Source: Streptomyces bluensis
GTDB lineage: Bacteria; Actinomycetota; Actinomycetes; Streptomycetales; Streptomycetaceae
Assembly: GCF_014650715.1 (NCBI RefSeq)
Contig: NZ_BMVM01000015.1
Coordinates: 62,001-126,000 of the forward strand
Length of the DNA: 64,000 bases
Direction of reading: 5' to 3'
Shown here: one piece after another, positions 42,617-50,267 of the stretch
Layout: every line of letters begins with the position of its first letter
Numbering within the stretch: the stretch's first letter is position 1
Position numbers and translations under genes: made by a program
Notes under the pieces: generated by a model
The model's input: only the letters and a program-made list of their open reading frames with translations
What the model was told of the DNA's origin: nothing
Databases searched by the model: none

Positions 42617-43405
42617 GTGCCCTCTCTTCCTTCCGGCCTCCTCGGCGATCTCGACCCCACGAGTGATCGTGCCGTCTTCAGGCAGATCGCTGATCAACTG
42701 CGTGAGGCGATCGACCGTGGGCGGTTCAAGGAGGGCGAAAAGCTGCCCTCGGAAGCTGAGCTTGTCGATCATTACGGGGTTTCCCGTATGACGGTCCGGA
42801 ACTCCTTCTCCGTCCTCCAGGGGGAAGGGCTCGTGCACGCCGAGCACGGCAAGGGCGTGTTCGTGCGGCCTCGGCCGCCTGTGCGGCGGCTCGCCTCCGA
42901 CCGGTTCGCCCGGCGGCACCGGGAGCAGGGCAAGTCCGCCTTCACTGTCGAGGCCGAGGCGGCTGGCAGTCACCCGCAGGTCGACGGCCTGGAGGTCAAG
43001 GAGGAGAAGGCCAGTCAGGATGTCTCCGCGCGGCTCGGGTCCGTGCGGCGGGTGCTGGCTCGTCGGCGCCGGTATCTGCTGGATGGGCGGCCGGTGGAGT
43101 TCGCCACCTCGTATCTGCCGCTCGACATCGCGCGCGGCACGCAGATCGCCGAGCCCAACCCCGGCCCTGGTGGCATCTACGCCCGGCTTGAAGAGCTGGG
43201 TCACCGCCTGGACCACTTCGAAGAGGAGATTCGGGCGCGGATGCCCTCGCCCGATGAGGTCAGGACGCTGCGGCTGGCTTCCGGTGTGCCCGTGATCCAT
43301 CTGATCCGGACGGCGTACGACACGGAGGGGCGGGCGGTGGAGGTCTGCGACACGGTGATGGCGGCGGACGCGTACGTGTTGTCGTACCAGCTCCCGGCGA
43401 CGTGA
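42617..43405 (+). CDS. GntR/HutC-family repressor (KorSA-like)
   Basis: 262 residues. The winged-helix GntR domain (VFRQIADQLREAIDRGRFKE, KLPSEAELVDHYGVSRMTVR) is at 20-85. A UTRA-type effector domain follows (RRVLARRRRYLLDGRPVEFA, VIHLIRTAYDTEGRAVEVCD). GTG start with AAAGGAG 8 bases upstream. In pSAM2 the GntR protein KorSA silences transfer and replication genes. Here five operator-like sites before neighbouring transcription units support the same role. Confidence 0.9.
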   Translation: MPSLPSGLLGDLDPTSDRAVFRQIADQLREAIDRGRFKEGEKLPSEAELVDHYGVSRMTVRNSFSVLQGEGLVHAEHGKGVFVRPRPPVRRLASDRFARRHREQGKSAFTVEAEAAGSHPQVDGLEVKEEKASQDVSARLGSVRRVLARRRRYLLDGRPVEFATSYLPLDIARGTQIAEPNPGPGGIYARLEELGHRLDHFEEEIRARMPSPDEVRTLRLASGVPVIHLIRTAYDTEGRAVEVCDTVMAADAYVLSYQLPAT

Positions 43406-43466
43406 TGGCGTGATCGGCGGTGGTGCGCGGGGACGCTTCTCCGAACTCGTACACCCCAACAGGCAT

Positions 43467-43482
43467 ACTCGTATAGACGAGT
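43467..43482 (+). promoter_or_regulatory. Operator copy 3, palindromic
   Basis: ACTCGTATAGACGAGT: perfect 6-bp arms around ATAG, in the gap between the GntR gene and the transfer operon. Confidence 0.65.
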
Positions 43483-43540
43483 GGGCAAGTTGTGTGGCAA
43501 GGTGGTGGTCGTTCCCGGAGATCGGGTTCGAACGCCGCAT

Positions 43541-43557
43541 CTTGTATAGACGAGTAG
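43541..43557 (+). promoter_or_regulatory. Operator copy 4, at the transfer operon start
   Basis: CTTGTATAGACGAGTAG ends one base before the ATG of the first transfer-operon gene; binding here would block initiation directly. Confidence 0.6.
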
Positions 43558-43926
43558 ATGGGAAGAATCTTGCGCACCATCCGTGTGGAGACCTCCGCCG
43601 CAACGATCCTGCTGACCGAGGCACCTGAGCCGAAGGTCCGCGACCGGCAGACCGGCGAGATCGCCAAGGACGCCGTCAGCGGCGAGGCGCTGATGACGAT
43701 CGGCGTCGTCTACATCGAGGACGGCGAGTCCTCGCTGATCAAGGTCACCGTCCCGGAGAGCGGTGTCTCCGAGGGGCTGACCCTCGGGGCCCCGGTCTCG
43801 CTGCCGGGTCTGGTTGCCCGGCCGTGGGAGAGCGTGTTCAACGGGCAGCAGCGCCACGGCATCGCCTACCGCGCCGCCGCCGTGACCCCGACTGCCTTCC
43901 CGGCCGCTACCGGGGCTGCTGCCTGA
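43558..43926 (+). CDS. SCO3933-family regulatory protein
   Basis: 122 residues recognised as the small beta-rich protein encoded just before the transfer ATPase in Streptomyces elements: IRVETSAATILLTEAPEPKV, RQTGEIAKDAVSGEALMTIG, LVARPWESVFNGQQRHGIAY. Exact function is unknown; the family name comes from an S. coelicolor element gene. The stop overlaps the downstream start (TGATG). Confidence 0.75.
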   Translation: MGRILRTIRVETSAATILLTEAPEPKVRDRQTGEIAKDAVSGEALMTIGVVYIEDGESSLIKVTVPESGVSEGLTLGAPVSLPGLVARPWESVFNGQQRHGIAYRAAAVTPTAFPAATGAAA

Positions 43927-45302
43927 TGACCGACCTGACGACACTCCTGGAGGTGGGTGGCCCCCTCGCCGCGCTCGGCGGCGGGGCCGCCTACGCCCGG
44001 GCCAAACACCCCGGCGTGTACTGGTCCACGGTCGGCCTGCCGATATCCACGGCCCGGCTGCTCAGCTCCTACGGCTCGGTCATGGAAGCCTGCGGCCTGA
44101 CCGTGGCTCCATCCCGGCTGCGGGTCCTGGCGGTCAAGGCCACCACTCGCAGGGAGGTCCGGCCCGTTCCCCCTCGTCGGGGCATCATCCGGCCCACCTC
44201 GACCGGGCTCCGGCTCCGACTGCGGCTCGCTCCGGGGCAGGAACCCGCCGATGTCGCCGCCTCGGCGGAACGGCTGCGGCACGCGTGGGGCGTTCACGCC
44301 GTGTACGTCTCGACCGTCAAGCCCGGTGTGGTTGAGCTGCGATTGGTCGGTTTCGACGTACTGCGGCAGGTACGCATGCCACGCAAGATCGACGCAGGGT
44401 TCCTCAAAGTGCCGGTGGCGCTGAGGGAGGACGCCACGCCCTTCGTGCGCGACTACCGCACCATCCCGCACCAACTCACCCTCGGCGCAACGCTGTCCGG
44501 CAAGTCCATGTACCTGCGCCACCTGATCGCCGGACTCGCCCGTCAGCCCGTCGCCCTGGTCGGTATCGACTGCAAGCGGGGTGTGGAGCTGGCGCCGTTC
44601 GCGTCCCGGTTGTCGGCGCTGGCGACCGATCCGGAGCAGGCGGCCGAGCTGCTGCCCGCGCTCGTGAAGGAAATGGAGGACCGATACGACCTGATCAAGG
44701 CCCGACAGGGCATCGCCCCGGACACCCCAGACGAGGAGATCACCTCGGACATCTGGGGACTGCCCGAGACCGAACGGCCCACCCCTGTTGTGCTGTTCGT
44801 GGACGAGGCGGCCGAACTCTTCCTTGTCGCCACGAGGAAGGAGGAGGAGCGGCGGGACGAGATGGTCACCCAGCTCATCCGGCTCGCCCAACTCGGCCGC
44901 GCGGCCGGGATCTACCTGGAGGTCTGCGGGCAGCGGTTCGGCGCCGAGCTCGGCAAGGGCGCCACCATGCTCCGGGCTCAGCTCACCGGACGGGTCTGCC
45001 ACCGCGTCAACGACGAAGCCTCCGCCAAGATGGCACTCGGCGATATCGCTTCCGAAGCGGTCCTGGCTGCCTGCTCCGTCGCCCCCGAACGGCCCGGTCT
45101 CGCCGTCGCGGGTGACACCTCCGGTGGCTGGTCGCGCATCCGGACGCCGTACCTCTCCCTCGGCGACGCCGCAGAGCTCTGCCACGAGTCCGCACACCTG
45201 ACGCCTGACCTGCCCGCGCTCAAGCCGTTCCGGCCCGACGCGCCCGTACGGCCGGTCGAGACTCCGGCCCCGGTCGTCGAGCCGCGCCCAGTCGCCGACT
45301 GA
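43926..45302 (+). CDS. traB: TraB/FtsK-like DNA translocase (TraSA-like)
   Basis: 458 residues. An N-terminal hydrophobic/amphipathic region (residues 1-50) is followed by the FtsK-type motor: Walker A TLGATLSGKSMYLRHL, VALVGIDCKRGVELAPF, Walker B PTPVVLFVDEAAELFLV, LGRAAGIYLEVCGQRF and the domain end LTGRVCHRVNDEASAKM. TraB-type hexamers pump double-stranded DNA between mycelia, the mechanism specific to Streptomyces conjugation. ATG chosen by overlap with the upstream stop. Confidence 0.92.
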   Translation: MTDLTTLLEVGGPLAALGGGAAYARAKHPGVYWSTVGLPISTARLLSSYGSVMEACGLTVAPSRLRVLAVKATTRREVRPVPPRRGIIRPTSTGLRLRLRLAPGQEPADVAASAERLRHAWGVHAVYVSTVKPGVVELRLVGFDVLRQVRMPRKIDAGFLKVPVALREDATPFVRDYRTIPHQLTLGATLSGKSMYLRHLIAGLARQPVALVGIDCKRGVELAPFASRLSALATDPEQAAELLPALVKEMEDRYDLIKARQGIAPDTPDEEITSDIWGLPETERPTPVVLFVDEAAELFLVATRKEEERRDEMVTQLIRLAQLGRAAGIYLEVCGQRFGAELGKGATMLRAQLTGRVCHRVNDEASAKMALGDIASEAVLAACSVAPERPGLAVAGDTSGGWSRIRTPYLSLGDAAELCHESAHLTPDLPALKPFRPDAPVRPVETPAPVVEPRPVAD

Positions 45303-45390
45303 TCCTCGCTCGCGCCCAACTCCGGTCGGCGTGACCGCCTCGCGCCAACTCCCTACCCCTGCCATGCCTGAACCCGGAAGGAGCCGCATC

Positions 45391-46047
45391 ATGCGCGCCC
45401 AACTGGCCCGCGTGGACGCGGTGCTCATCCAAGCGGTCATCGCCGCCGCGCTGTCCTTCGCCCACCTCCACGACATCGCCTTGGCGGCCGGACAGGACGG
45501 GTGGAAAGCCTGGGCCTACCCCGTCTCGGTCGACCTGCTGCTGGTCGCCGCCTGGCGTCGACTCCGGTCCGGGGAGGCGAAAGCGGCCGGGTGGTGCTGG
45601 TTCGTCATCGCCCTCGCCGCCTCCCTCGGGGCGAACGTCGCCACCGCCGGCCTGCTCGACCTGGGCGACGTACCGGCCTGGCTGCGCATCCTCGTCGCCG
45701 GATGGCCCGCGGTTGCCTTCCTCGGCGGAACACTCCTCGCCCACTCCACGCCAACGACGGCCCACAACGCCGCTGAGCGCGGTGAGGACATCGAGGACCA
45801 GGAGGACGAGCCCGAACCCTCACCTCCCGAGGAGTCACCCACGCGACCGGCCGCCCTTGAGCCACCGCCCGAGCCACCCGCCATGCCCGTTCCGGCCGCC
45901 CTGGTCGAGCACGCCCGCAAGGTCGCCGCCGAGCACCACACCCGCACCGGAACACCCATCGACACCCCCACCTTGCGCGCCCGCCTCGGCGTTCCCGCCC
46001 CCATGGCCGAAGCCATCGCCGCCCACCTCACCCCAACAGGGAGCTGA
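45391..46047 (+). CDS. DUF2637 membrane protein (SpdB-like)
   Basis: 218 residues, four membrane segments (VLIQAVIAAALSFAHLHDIA, WAYPVSVDLLLVAAWRRL, GWCWFVIALAASLGANVATA, ILVAGWPAVAFLGGTLLAHS), then an acidic Pro-rich linker and a C-terminal helix-turn-helix-like tail (RTGTPIDTPTLRARLGVPAP). ATG follows GGAAGGAG. Spd proteins support spread of the element within the recipient mycelium. Confidence 0.82.
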   Translation: MRAQLARVDAVLIQAVIAAALSFAHLHDIALAAGQDGWKAWAYPVSVDLLLVAAWRRLRSGEAKAAGWCWFVIALAASLGANVATAGLLDLGDVPAWLRILVAGWPAVAFLGGTLLAHSTPTTAHNAAERGEDIEDQEDEPEPSPPEESPTRPAALEPPPEPPAMPVPAALVEHARKVAAEHHTRTGTPIDTPTLRARLGVPAPMAEAIAAHLTPTGS

Positions 46048-46050
46048 ACC

Positions 46051-46236
46051 GTGCCCCTCTTCTGCTTCAACACAGCCGCTGACTACCTCGAAGCGGCCCG
46101 ACAGATGGCCATCACCGGCCGTACGGCACTCGCCCGGCTCCTCGCCGAAGAGGCCGCCGACCGAACCCCGGACCCCTCGGAAGCCGCTCGCATCCTGAGC
46201 GACTTCCCCGGCCCGAGCCTGCGACGGGAGGACTGA
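46051..46236 (+). CDS. Small AICE protein
   Basis: 61 residues (FNTAADYLEAARQMAITGRT, LLAEEAADRTPDPSEAARIL), helical; GTG start three bases after the upstream stop and two bases before the next start, so it is in the spread operon. Function unknown. Confidence 0.65.
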   Translation: MPLFCFNTAADYLEAARQMAITGRTALARLLAEEAADRTPDPSEAARILSDFPGPSLRRED

Positions 46237-46238
46237 CC

Positions 46239-46430
46239 GTGACCGCCAACCGCCGCTTCCGCTCCGTCGTCCGCATCGGCCCGGTCCAGGTCGGCACGTC
46301 GTACGACGGCCGGGGCCGTGAGAAGCACACCGCCGCCTGCACGGCTCCGCGCTGTGGCTTCTCCGCCGACTACGACAGCCGGGCCGCCGCCGAGCTGGCC
46401 GCCCGTACGCACCGCTGCCCCGTCCGCTGA
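46239..46430 (+). CDS. Mobile element transfer protein (Spd-like)
   Basis: 63 residues: RRFRSVVRIGPVQVGTSYDG, AACTAPRCGFSADYDSRAAA, ending THRCPVR. Matches the small cysteine-containing proteins annotated as mobile element transfer proteins in Streptomyces elements. The three cysteines and His may bind zinc. Confidence 0.75.
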   Translation: MTANRRFRSVVRIGPVQVGTSYDGRGREKHTAACTAPRCGFSADYDSRAAAELAARTHRCPVR

Positions 46431-46446
46431 AAGGGACCCTCACACC

Positions 46447-46641
46447 GTGACCGTCAGCCTGCCGCTCGTCGTCGTCCTCGGCTTCTTCGCCTGGGGAGCG
46501 GTCAAGTTCCTCGGCGTCCGTACCTGGATCGTCGTCCTGATCGCCCTGTTCGGCTTCTGGCTCTCGCACACCTTCATGGCCCCGGCCATCGAGTCCGGCA
46601 CGCGTTCCGGCGTGGATGTCATAAACGGCTCACATGACTAG
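46447..46641 (+). CDS. Small membrane protein of the spread operon
   Basis: 64 residues with two hydrophobic segments (VSLPLVVVLGFFAWGAVKFL, TWIVVLIALFGFWLSHTFM). GTG start after AAAGGGA. Its 3' end runs into operator copy 5. Confidence 0.65.
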   Translation: MTVSLPLVVVLGFFAWGAVKFLGVRTWIVVLIALFGFWLSHTFMAPAIESGTRSGVDVINGSHD

Positions 46642-46650
46642 ACGAGTAGA
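46636..46650 (+). promoter_or_regulatory. Operator copy 5, before the rep operon
   Basis: GACTAGACGAGTAGA, sharing TAGACGAGTAGA with copy 4; 17 bases before the next GTG, with AAGGAGGA between. Confidence 0.6.
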
Positions 46651-46666
46651 TAAGGAGGATGCTGCC

Positions 46667-46909
46667 GTGTTCCTGCCCAAGTACCCCGACAACCCCACCC
46701 CGCCGCACGCGCACACCCACACCCCGGCCGATCCGACGCCCGTGCGCAGCTCGCTGCCCCAGGTCTCCGTCAGCAGCGGAGCGGTCGCGGCCGTCGTCGT
46801 AGGCGGTGTCGTCCTCACCGCGCTCCTGGCCGCCGTCGCCGTCTCGGCCATCTCCGTGGCCATCGCTGCCGTAGTCCTGCGCTCCCTCATGCGCGACCAG
46901 CGGCGCTGA
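46667..46909 (+). CDS. Small single-span membrane protein
   Basis: 80 residues: Pro/His-rich N-terminus (PDNPTPPHAHTHTPADPTPV), one long hydrophobic segment (AVAAVVVGGVVLTALLAAVA), and a basic end. Start chosen at GTG with AAGGAGGA 7 bases upstream. Position just before the replication initiator is conserved in pSAM2-type elements, but the role is unknown. Confidence 0.65.
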   Translation: MFLPKYPDNPTPPHAHTHTPADPTPVRSSLPQVSVSSGAVAAVVVGGVVLTALLAAVAVSAISVAIAAVVLRSLMRDQRR

Positions 46910-47003
46910 ACGGCGCCTGACTCCCGGGGCGGCCCGATACCGCCAAGCATCCGCCGCCCCGGGGCCCATTCCTCCCGACCAAGCACGCCAGAAGGAGACA
47001 GCC

Positions 47004-48356
47004 ATCTTCACCGGCACCACCCCGCCCCCGCTCCCGGAACTCGCCAAGTTGGCCCAGCACGGCACCCTGCCGGGTATCCTCCGCCAGCTCTCCGGGCTCG
47101 GCGGCTGCACCAACCCGATCCGGCTCGACGGCCACCGCACCGAGTACGACGTCGACACCCGTACCGGCGAGATCGGCCGCGTCCTCCAGCACCTCGACTC
47201 CACCGACCTCCCGGCCGGACAGCTCCTCGTCCGCTGCAACAACCGCCGTACAACGCGCTGTGCGGCCTGCGCCGAGGTCTACCGCCGCGACACCTTCCAC
47301 CTGATCACCTCTGGCCTGCGCGGAGGCAAGGGCGTCCCGGAAGAGGTCGGCTCACATCCGCGCGTGTTCGCCACTTTCACCGCGCCGAGCTTCGGTCCGG
47401 TCCACAACCGCCCTTCCAGCGGACGCCCCTGCCGCTGCGGCATCCGCCACGACCAGGACGACCCTGCACTCGGGACCCCGCTCGACCCCGACACGTACGA
47501 CTACGAAGCGGCCGTGCTCTGGAACGCGCACGCCGGTCCGCTCTGGCGGCGTTTCTCGACCTACCTGCGCCGCGAGGTCGCCAAGCGCGCGGGCCTGTCA
47601 CAACGACGGTTCCGTGAGCACGCCCGCGTGTCCTTCGCCAAGGTCGCCGAGTACCAGAAGCGCGGAGCCGTCCACTTCCACGCCGTCATCCGCCTCGACG
47701 GCCCCAACGGCGGCGACACCCAACCCCCGGCCTGGGCAACCGCCGAGCTGCTCACCGATGCCATCGGCACCGCCGCTGCCAAGGTCCGTGTGGACGGACC
47801 GGTCATCGACGGACGCGCCCACACCTTCACCTTCGGCCGACAACTCGACGTCCGCACCATCCGCTCGGCCGACTTCAACGACGGCCAGGAACTGACCGAA
47901 CGCGCCGTCGCCGCCTACATCGCCAAGTACGCCACCAAGGGCGCCGAGACCGCCACGGGAGCTCTCGACCGACCGCTCAAGTTCGCCGCCGAGCTCGCCC
48001 AGCTCGACATCAGCGAACACGCCCGCCGCCTGATCCGTACCGCCTGGACCCTCGGCGCACGCAAGGACCTCGAACACCTCCGCCTGCGGGCCTGGGCTCA
48101 CATGCTCGGCTTCCGAGGCCACTTCTCCACCAAATCCCGCCGCTACTCCACCACCCTCGGCGCACTCCGAGACGCCCGAGCCGAATGGCGCCGCGCCCAA
48201 GCGGCTGCCGCAGCTAGCAGCGAGCGCGAGACCGATACGACGTACGTCCTCGCCCACTGGGTCTTCGCCGGAACCGGCCTGTCCGACGCCGAAGCCTGGC
48301 TTGCCGCATCCCTCGAACCCGCCCCCGGAACGGAAGGAGAGTCCACCCATGCCTGA
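47004..48356 (+). CDS. repSA: RepSA-like rolling-circle replication initiator
   Basis: About 450 residues. Cys-rich N-terminus (CNNRRTTRCAACAEVYRRDT, PCRCGIRHDQ), HUH-type metal motif GAVHFHAVIRLDGPNG, and the Tyr-bearing helix AVAAYIAKYATKGAET, as in Streptomyces RepSA initiators. The only good Shine-Dalgarno (GAAGGAG) lies six bases before an ATC codon, and no ATG or GTG exists there in frame; the first standard in-frame start is a TTG at 47049 with no ribosome site. The start is thus uncertain. xis overlaps the stop. Confidence 0.85.
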   Translation: MFTGTTPPPLPELAKLAQHGTLPGILRQLSGLGGCTNPIRLDGHRTEYDVDTRTGEIGRVLQHLDSTDLPAGQLLVRCNNRRTTRCAACAEVYRRDTFHLITSGLRGGKGVPEEVGSHPRVFATFTAPSFGPVHNRPSSGRPCRCGIRHDQDDPALGTPLDPDTYDYEAAVLWNAHAGPLWRRFSTYLRREVAKRAGLSQRRFREHARVSFAKVAEYQKRGAVHFHAVIRLDGPNGGDTQPPAWATAELLTDAIGTAAAKVRVDGPVIDGRAHTFTFGRQLDVRTIRSADFNDGQELTERAVAAYIAKYATKGAETATGALDRPLKFAAELAQLDISEHARRLIRTAWTLGARKDLEHLRLRAWAHMLGFRGHFSTKSRRYSTTLGALRDARAEWRRAQAAAAASSERETDTTYVLAHWVFAGTGLSDAEAWLAASLEPAPGTEGESTHA

Positions 48357-48582
48357 GCCGCACGCCACGGTCACCGTCCTGGAGCCTGCCGACTCCTCGG
48401 CGGTCCTGCTGACCGTCGAAGAAGCCGCCCGACGGCTCCGCATCGGCCGTACGACGTGCTTCAAGCTCGTGCTGGCGGGCGAGATCGAGTCGGTGATGGT
48501 CGGCCGACTCCGCCGGGTCCCGCCCGAGGCGCTGCGCGCGTACGTCACGAGGCTCCGCCGCCGTCCCGCCGAAGCAGCCTGA
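48349..48582 (+). CDS. xis: Excisionase of element C
   Basis: 77 residues with LTVEEAARRLRIGRTTCFKL and the wing GEIESVMVGRLRRVPPEALR; nearly the same signature as the element A excisionase. The ATG overlaps the rep stop and the integrase starts 13 bases later, giving a rep-xis-int operon as in pSAM2. Confidence 0.88.
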   Translation: MPEPHATVTVLEPADSSAVLLTVEEAARRLRIGRTTCFKLVLAGEIESVMVGRLRRVPPEALRAYVTRLRRRPAEAA

Positions 48583-48595
48583 GGGAGGGGCGGAC

Positions 48596-49846
48596 ATGGC
48601 AGAGAAGAAGCCAGAAGGGAAGCGCACCCGTCAGCCCAACGGGGCCTCCTCCATCTACCTCGGCAAGGACGGGAAATGGCACGGCCGAGTCACCGTTGGC
48701 GTCCGCGACGACGGCAAGCCCGACCGTCGTCACATCGAGCGGAAGACCCGGGCCGAGGTCACCAAGGCCGTCCGCGAGATGGAGCGGGCCCGGGACACCA
48801 AGAAGCTCAGGAAGCCGGGCAAGAGCTGGACCGTACAGAGCTGGCTTGAACACTGGGTCGAGAACATCGCCAAGCCGTACGTCTCCGAGAACACGTACGA
48901 CGGCTACGAGGTGGACGTGCGTGTTCACCTCGTGCCGGGCCTGGGCGCCCACCGGCTTGAGCGGCTGGAGCCCGAGCACCTGGAGCGCTTCTACCGGAAG
49001 ATGCAGAGCTCCGGCAGTTCGGCCGGCACCGCTCACCATGCCCACCGCACCATCCGGGTCGCCCTCGGCGAGGCAGTACGGCGCGGGCACGTCCCGACGA
49101 ACGCGGCCGAGATCGCCAAGGCTCCGCGACTCGAAGAAGAGGACATCGAGCCGTACACGATCGAGGAGGTTCAGAGTCTGCTCGTCGAGGCATCCAAGCT
49201 GCGCAACAGCGCGCGCTGGGTCGTCGCCCTGGCGCTCGGGCTCCGCCAAGGGGAGGCGCTCGGCCTGCACTGGGAGGACGTCGACCTGGACGCGGGGTAC
49301 GTCCGCATCCGTAAGAACCGGCTCCGCCCCAAGTACGCGCACGGTTGCGGTGCCGACCCGTGCGGCCGGAAGGCGGGCTACTGCCCAAAGCGGGAGCAGA
49401 TCCGCCGCGAGCACAAGTCCACCAAGTCCCGAGCTGGACGGCGCACCATCGGCCTGCCCGATCCTCTGATCAAGATTCTCCGCCAGCACCAGGAAGCCCA
49501 GGAGCGGGAGCGGATCGCGGCCGGTGCCGACTGGGAGGGCAAGGGGTATGTCTTCGCCTCGCCGGTCGGCGGACCGCTGAGCCCGAACACCGACTTCCAC
49601 GTCTGGAAGCGGCTTCTCCGGGACGCGGGCGTACGAGACGGTCGTCTCCATGACGCTCGACACACCGCTGCGACCGTGCTTCTGATCCTCGGGGTCCCGG
49701 ATGTCGTGATCGACTCGATCATGGGCTGGGAGCCCGGGGGAGCGGCCCGGATGCGCGCCCGCTACATGCATGTGACGGGGACCATGCTCCGCAAAGTCGC
49801 GCAGCAAGTCGGCGACGCGCTGTGGGAGCTCCCGAAAACGAACTGA
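48596..49846 (+). CDS. int: Tyrosine integrase of element C
   Basis: 416 residues. SAM-like core-binding domain (WTVQSWLEHWVENIAKPYVS), catalytic Arg in LALGLRQGEALGLHWEDVDL, HxxR in LHDARHTAATVLLILGVPDV, Tyr in RARYMHVTGTML. Carries the same Cys-rich insertion (AHGCGADPCGRKAGYCPKRE) as the other two. ATG after GGGAGGGGCGG. Followed at once by arm-type repeats, a terminator and the tRNA-Ser gene, its presumed target. Confidence 0.94.
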   Translation: MAEKKPEGKRTRQPNGASSIYLGKDGKWHGRVTVGVRDDGKPDRRHIERKTRAEVTKAVREMERARDTKKLRKPGKSWTVQSWLEHWVENIAKPYVSENTYDGYEVDVRVHLVPGLGAHRLERLEPEHLERFYRKMQSSGSSAGTAHHAHRTIRVALGEAVRRGHVPTNAAEIAKAPRLEEEDIEPYTIEEVQSLLVEASKLRNSARWVVALALGLRQGEALGLHWEDVDLDAGYVRIRKNRLRPKYAHGCGADPCGRKAGYCPKREQIRREHKSTKSRAGRRTIGLPDPLIKILRQHQEAQERERIAAGADWEGKGYVFASPVGGPLSPNTDFHVWKRLLRDAGVRDGRLHDARHTAATVLLILGVPDVVIDSIMGWEPGGAARMRARYMHVTGTMLRKVAQQVGDALWELPKTN

Positions 49847-49863
49847 GACGGAAACTGAGACGG
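49841..49863. repeat. Putative integrase arm site, right end of element C
   Basis: AACTGAGACGG twice, one base apart, overlapping the int stop codon; paired with 38981-39002. Confidence 0.6.
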
Positions 49864-49868
49864 ACAAC

Positions 49869-49906
49869 GTCGAAGGGCCCCACCGCGAACGGTGGGGCCC
49901 TTCGAC
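49869..49906 (+). terminator. Terminator after element C integrase
   Basis: A 16-bp perfect stem GTCGAAGGGCCCCACC with loop GCGAAC. Confidence 0.9.
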
Positions 49907-49928
49907 ATCGTGCCCGGTGAGGCACTGG

Positions 49929-50013
49929 CGGAGGATACGAGATTCGAACTCGTGAGGGGTTGCCCCCAACACGCTTTCCAAGCGTGCGCCCTAGGCCTCT
50001 AGGCGAATCCTCC
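49929..50013 (-). tRNA. tRNA-Ser (anticodon GGA)
   Basis: An 85-nt gene with acceptor GGAGGAT/ATCCTCC, discriminator G, encoded CCA (49926-49928), anticodon loop TTGGAAA, and a long variable arm typical of tRNA-Ser. The element C integration has rebuilt the 3' half exactly, so the gene is functional. It is the integration target for all three elements. Confidence 0.95.
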
Positions 50014-50109
50014 GCCGGAAACATTACATGACGGCGGGGAGTGCTTGCGAACTCGTTCGAGGCCCCGGGAGGGGGGACGGTGGGGGTCGGTGGATCGGGT
50101 AGGCTGGGG

Positions 50110-50201
50110 GCAGCCCCTCACGCGGCGCTATCTGACTGAACTCCCCCAGGGCCGGAAGGCAGCAAGGGTAGGTTGGCTCTGGCGGGTGCGTGGGGGGTCT
50201 T
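50110..50201 (+). ncRNA. ffs: Signal recognition particle RNA (4.5S-type)
   Basis: Contains the conserved SRP helix 8 sequence CAGGGCCGGAAGGCAGCAAG with its GGAA tetraloop and the asymmetric internal loop. Outer arms CCCCTCACGC and GCGTGGGGGG pair to close a ~90-nt hairpin. Located directly upstream of dnaX as in other streptomycetes. Ends are approximate. Confidence 0.88.
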
Positions 50202-50267
50202 CTGTGTTGCCCGCTCCCTGGCCCCGGTCGGGCTGGGATGTCAGTGGGCGGCTATAACCTCGTAAGC

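Larger units (their letters stand above)
38866..49981. mobile_element. Element C: pSAM2-type AICE in tRNA-Ser(GGA)
   Basis: This complete-looking element carries a RepSA-like initiator, xis, int, TraB-type ATPase, DUF2637/Spd proteins, a GntR repressor and a Nudix protein. It lies between two identical tRNA-Ser 3'-end copies, the right one inside the intact tRNA gene. Both ends carry tandem copies of AACTGAGACGG, the presumed integrase arm sites. Gene content and order parallel pSAM2 (int, xis, repSA, traSA, spd, korSA, pif), so autonomous excision, rolling-circle replication and conjugal dsDNA transfer are plausible. Confidence 0.85.
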
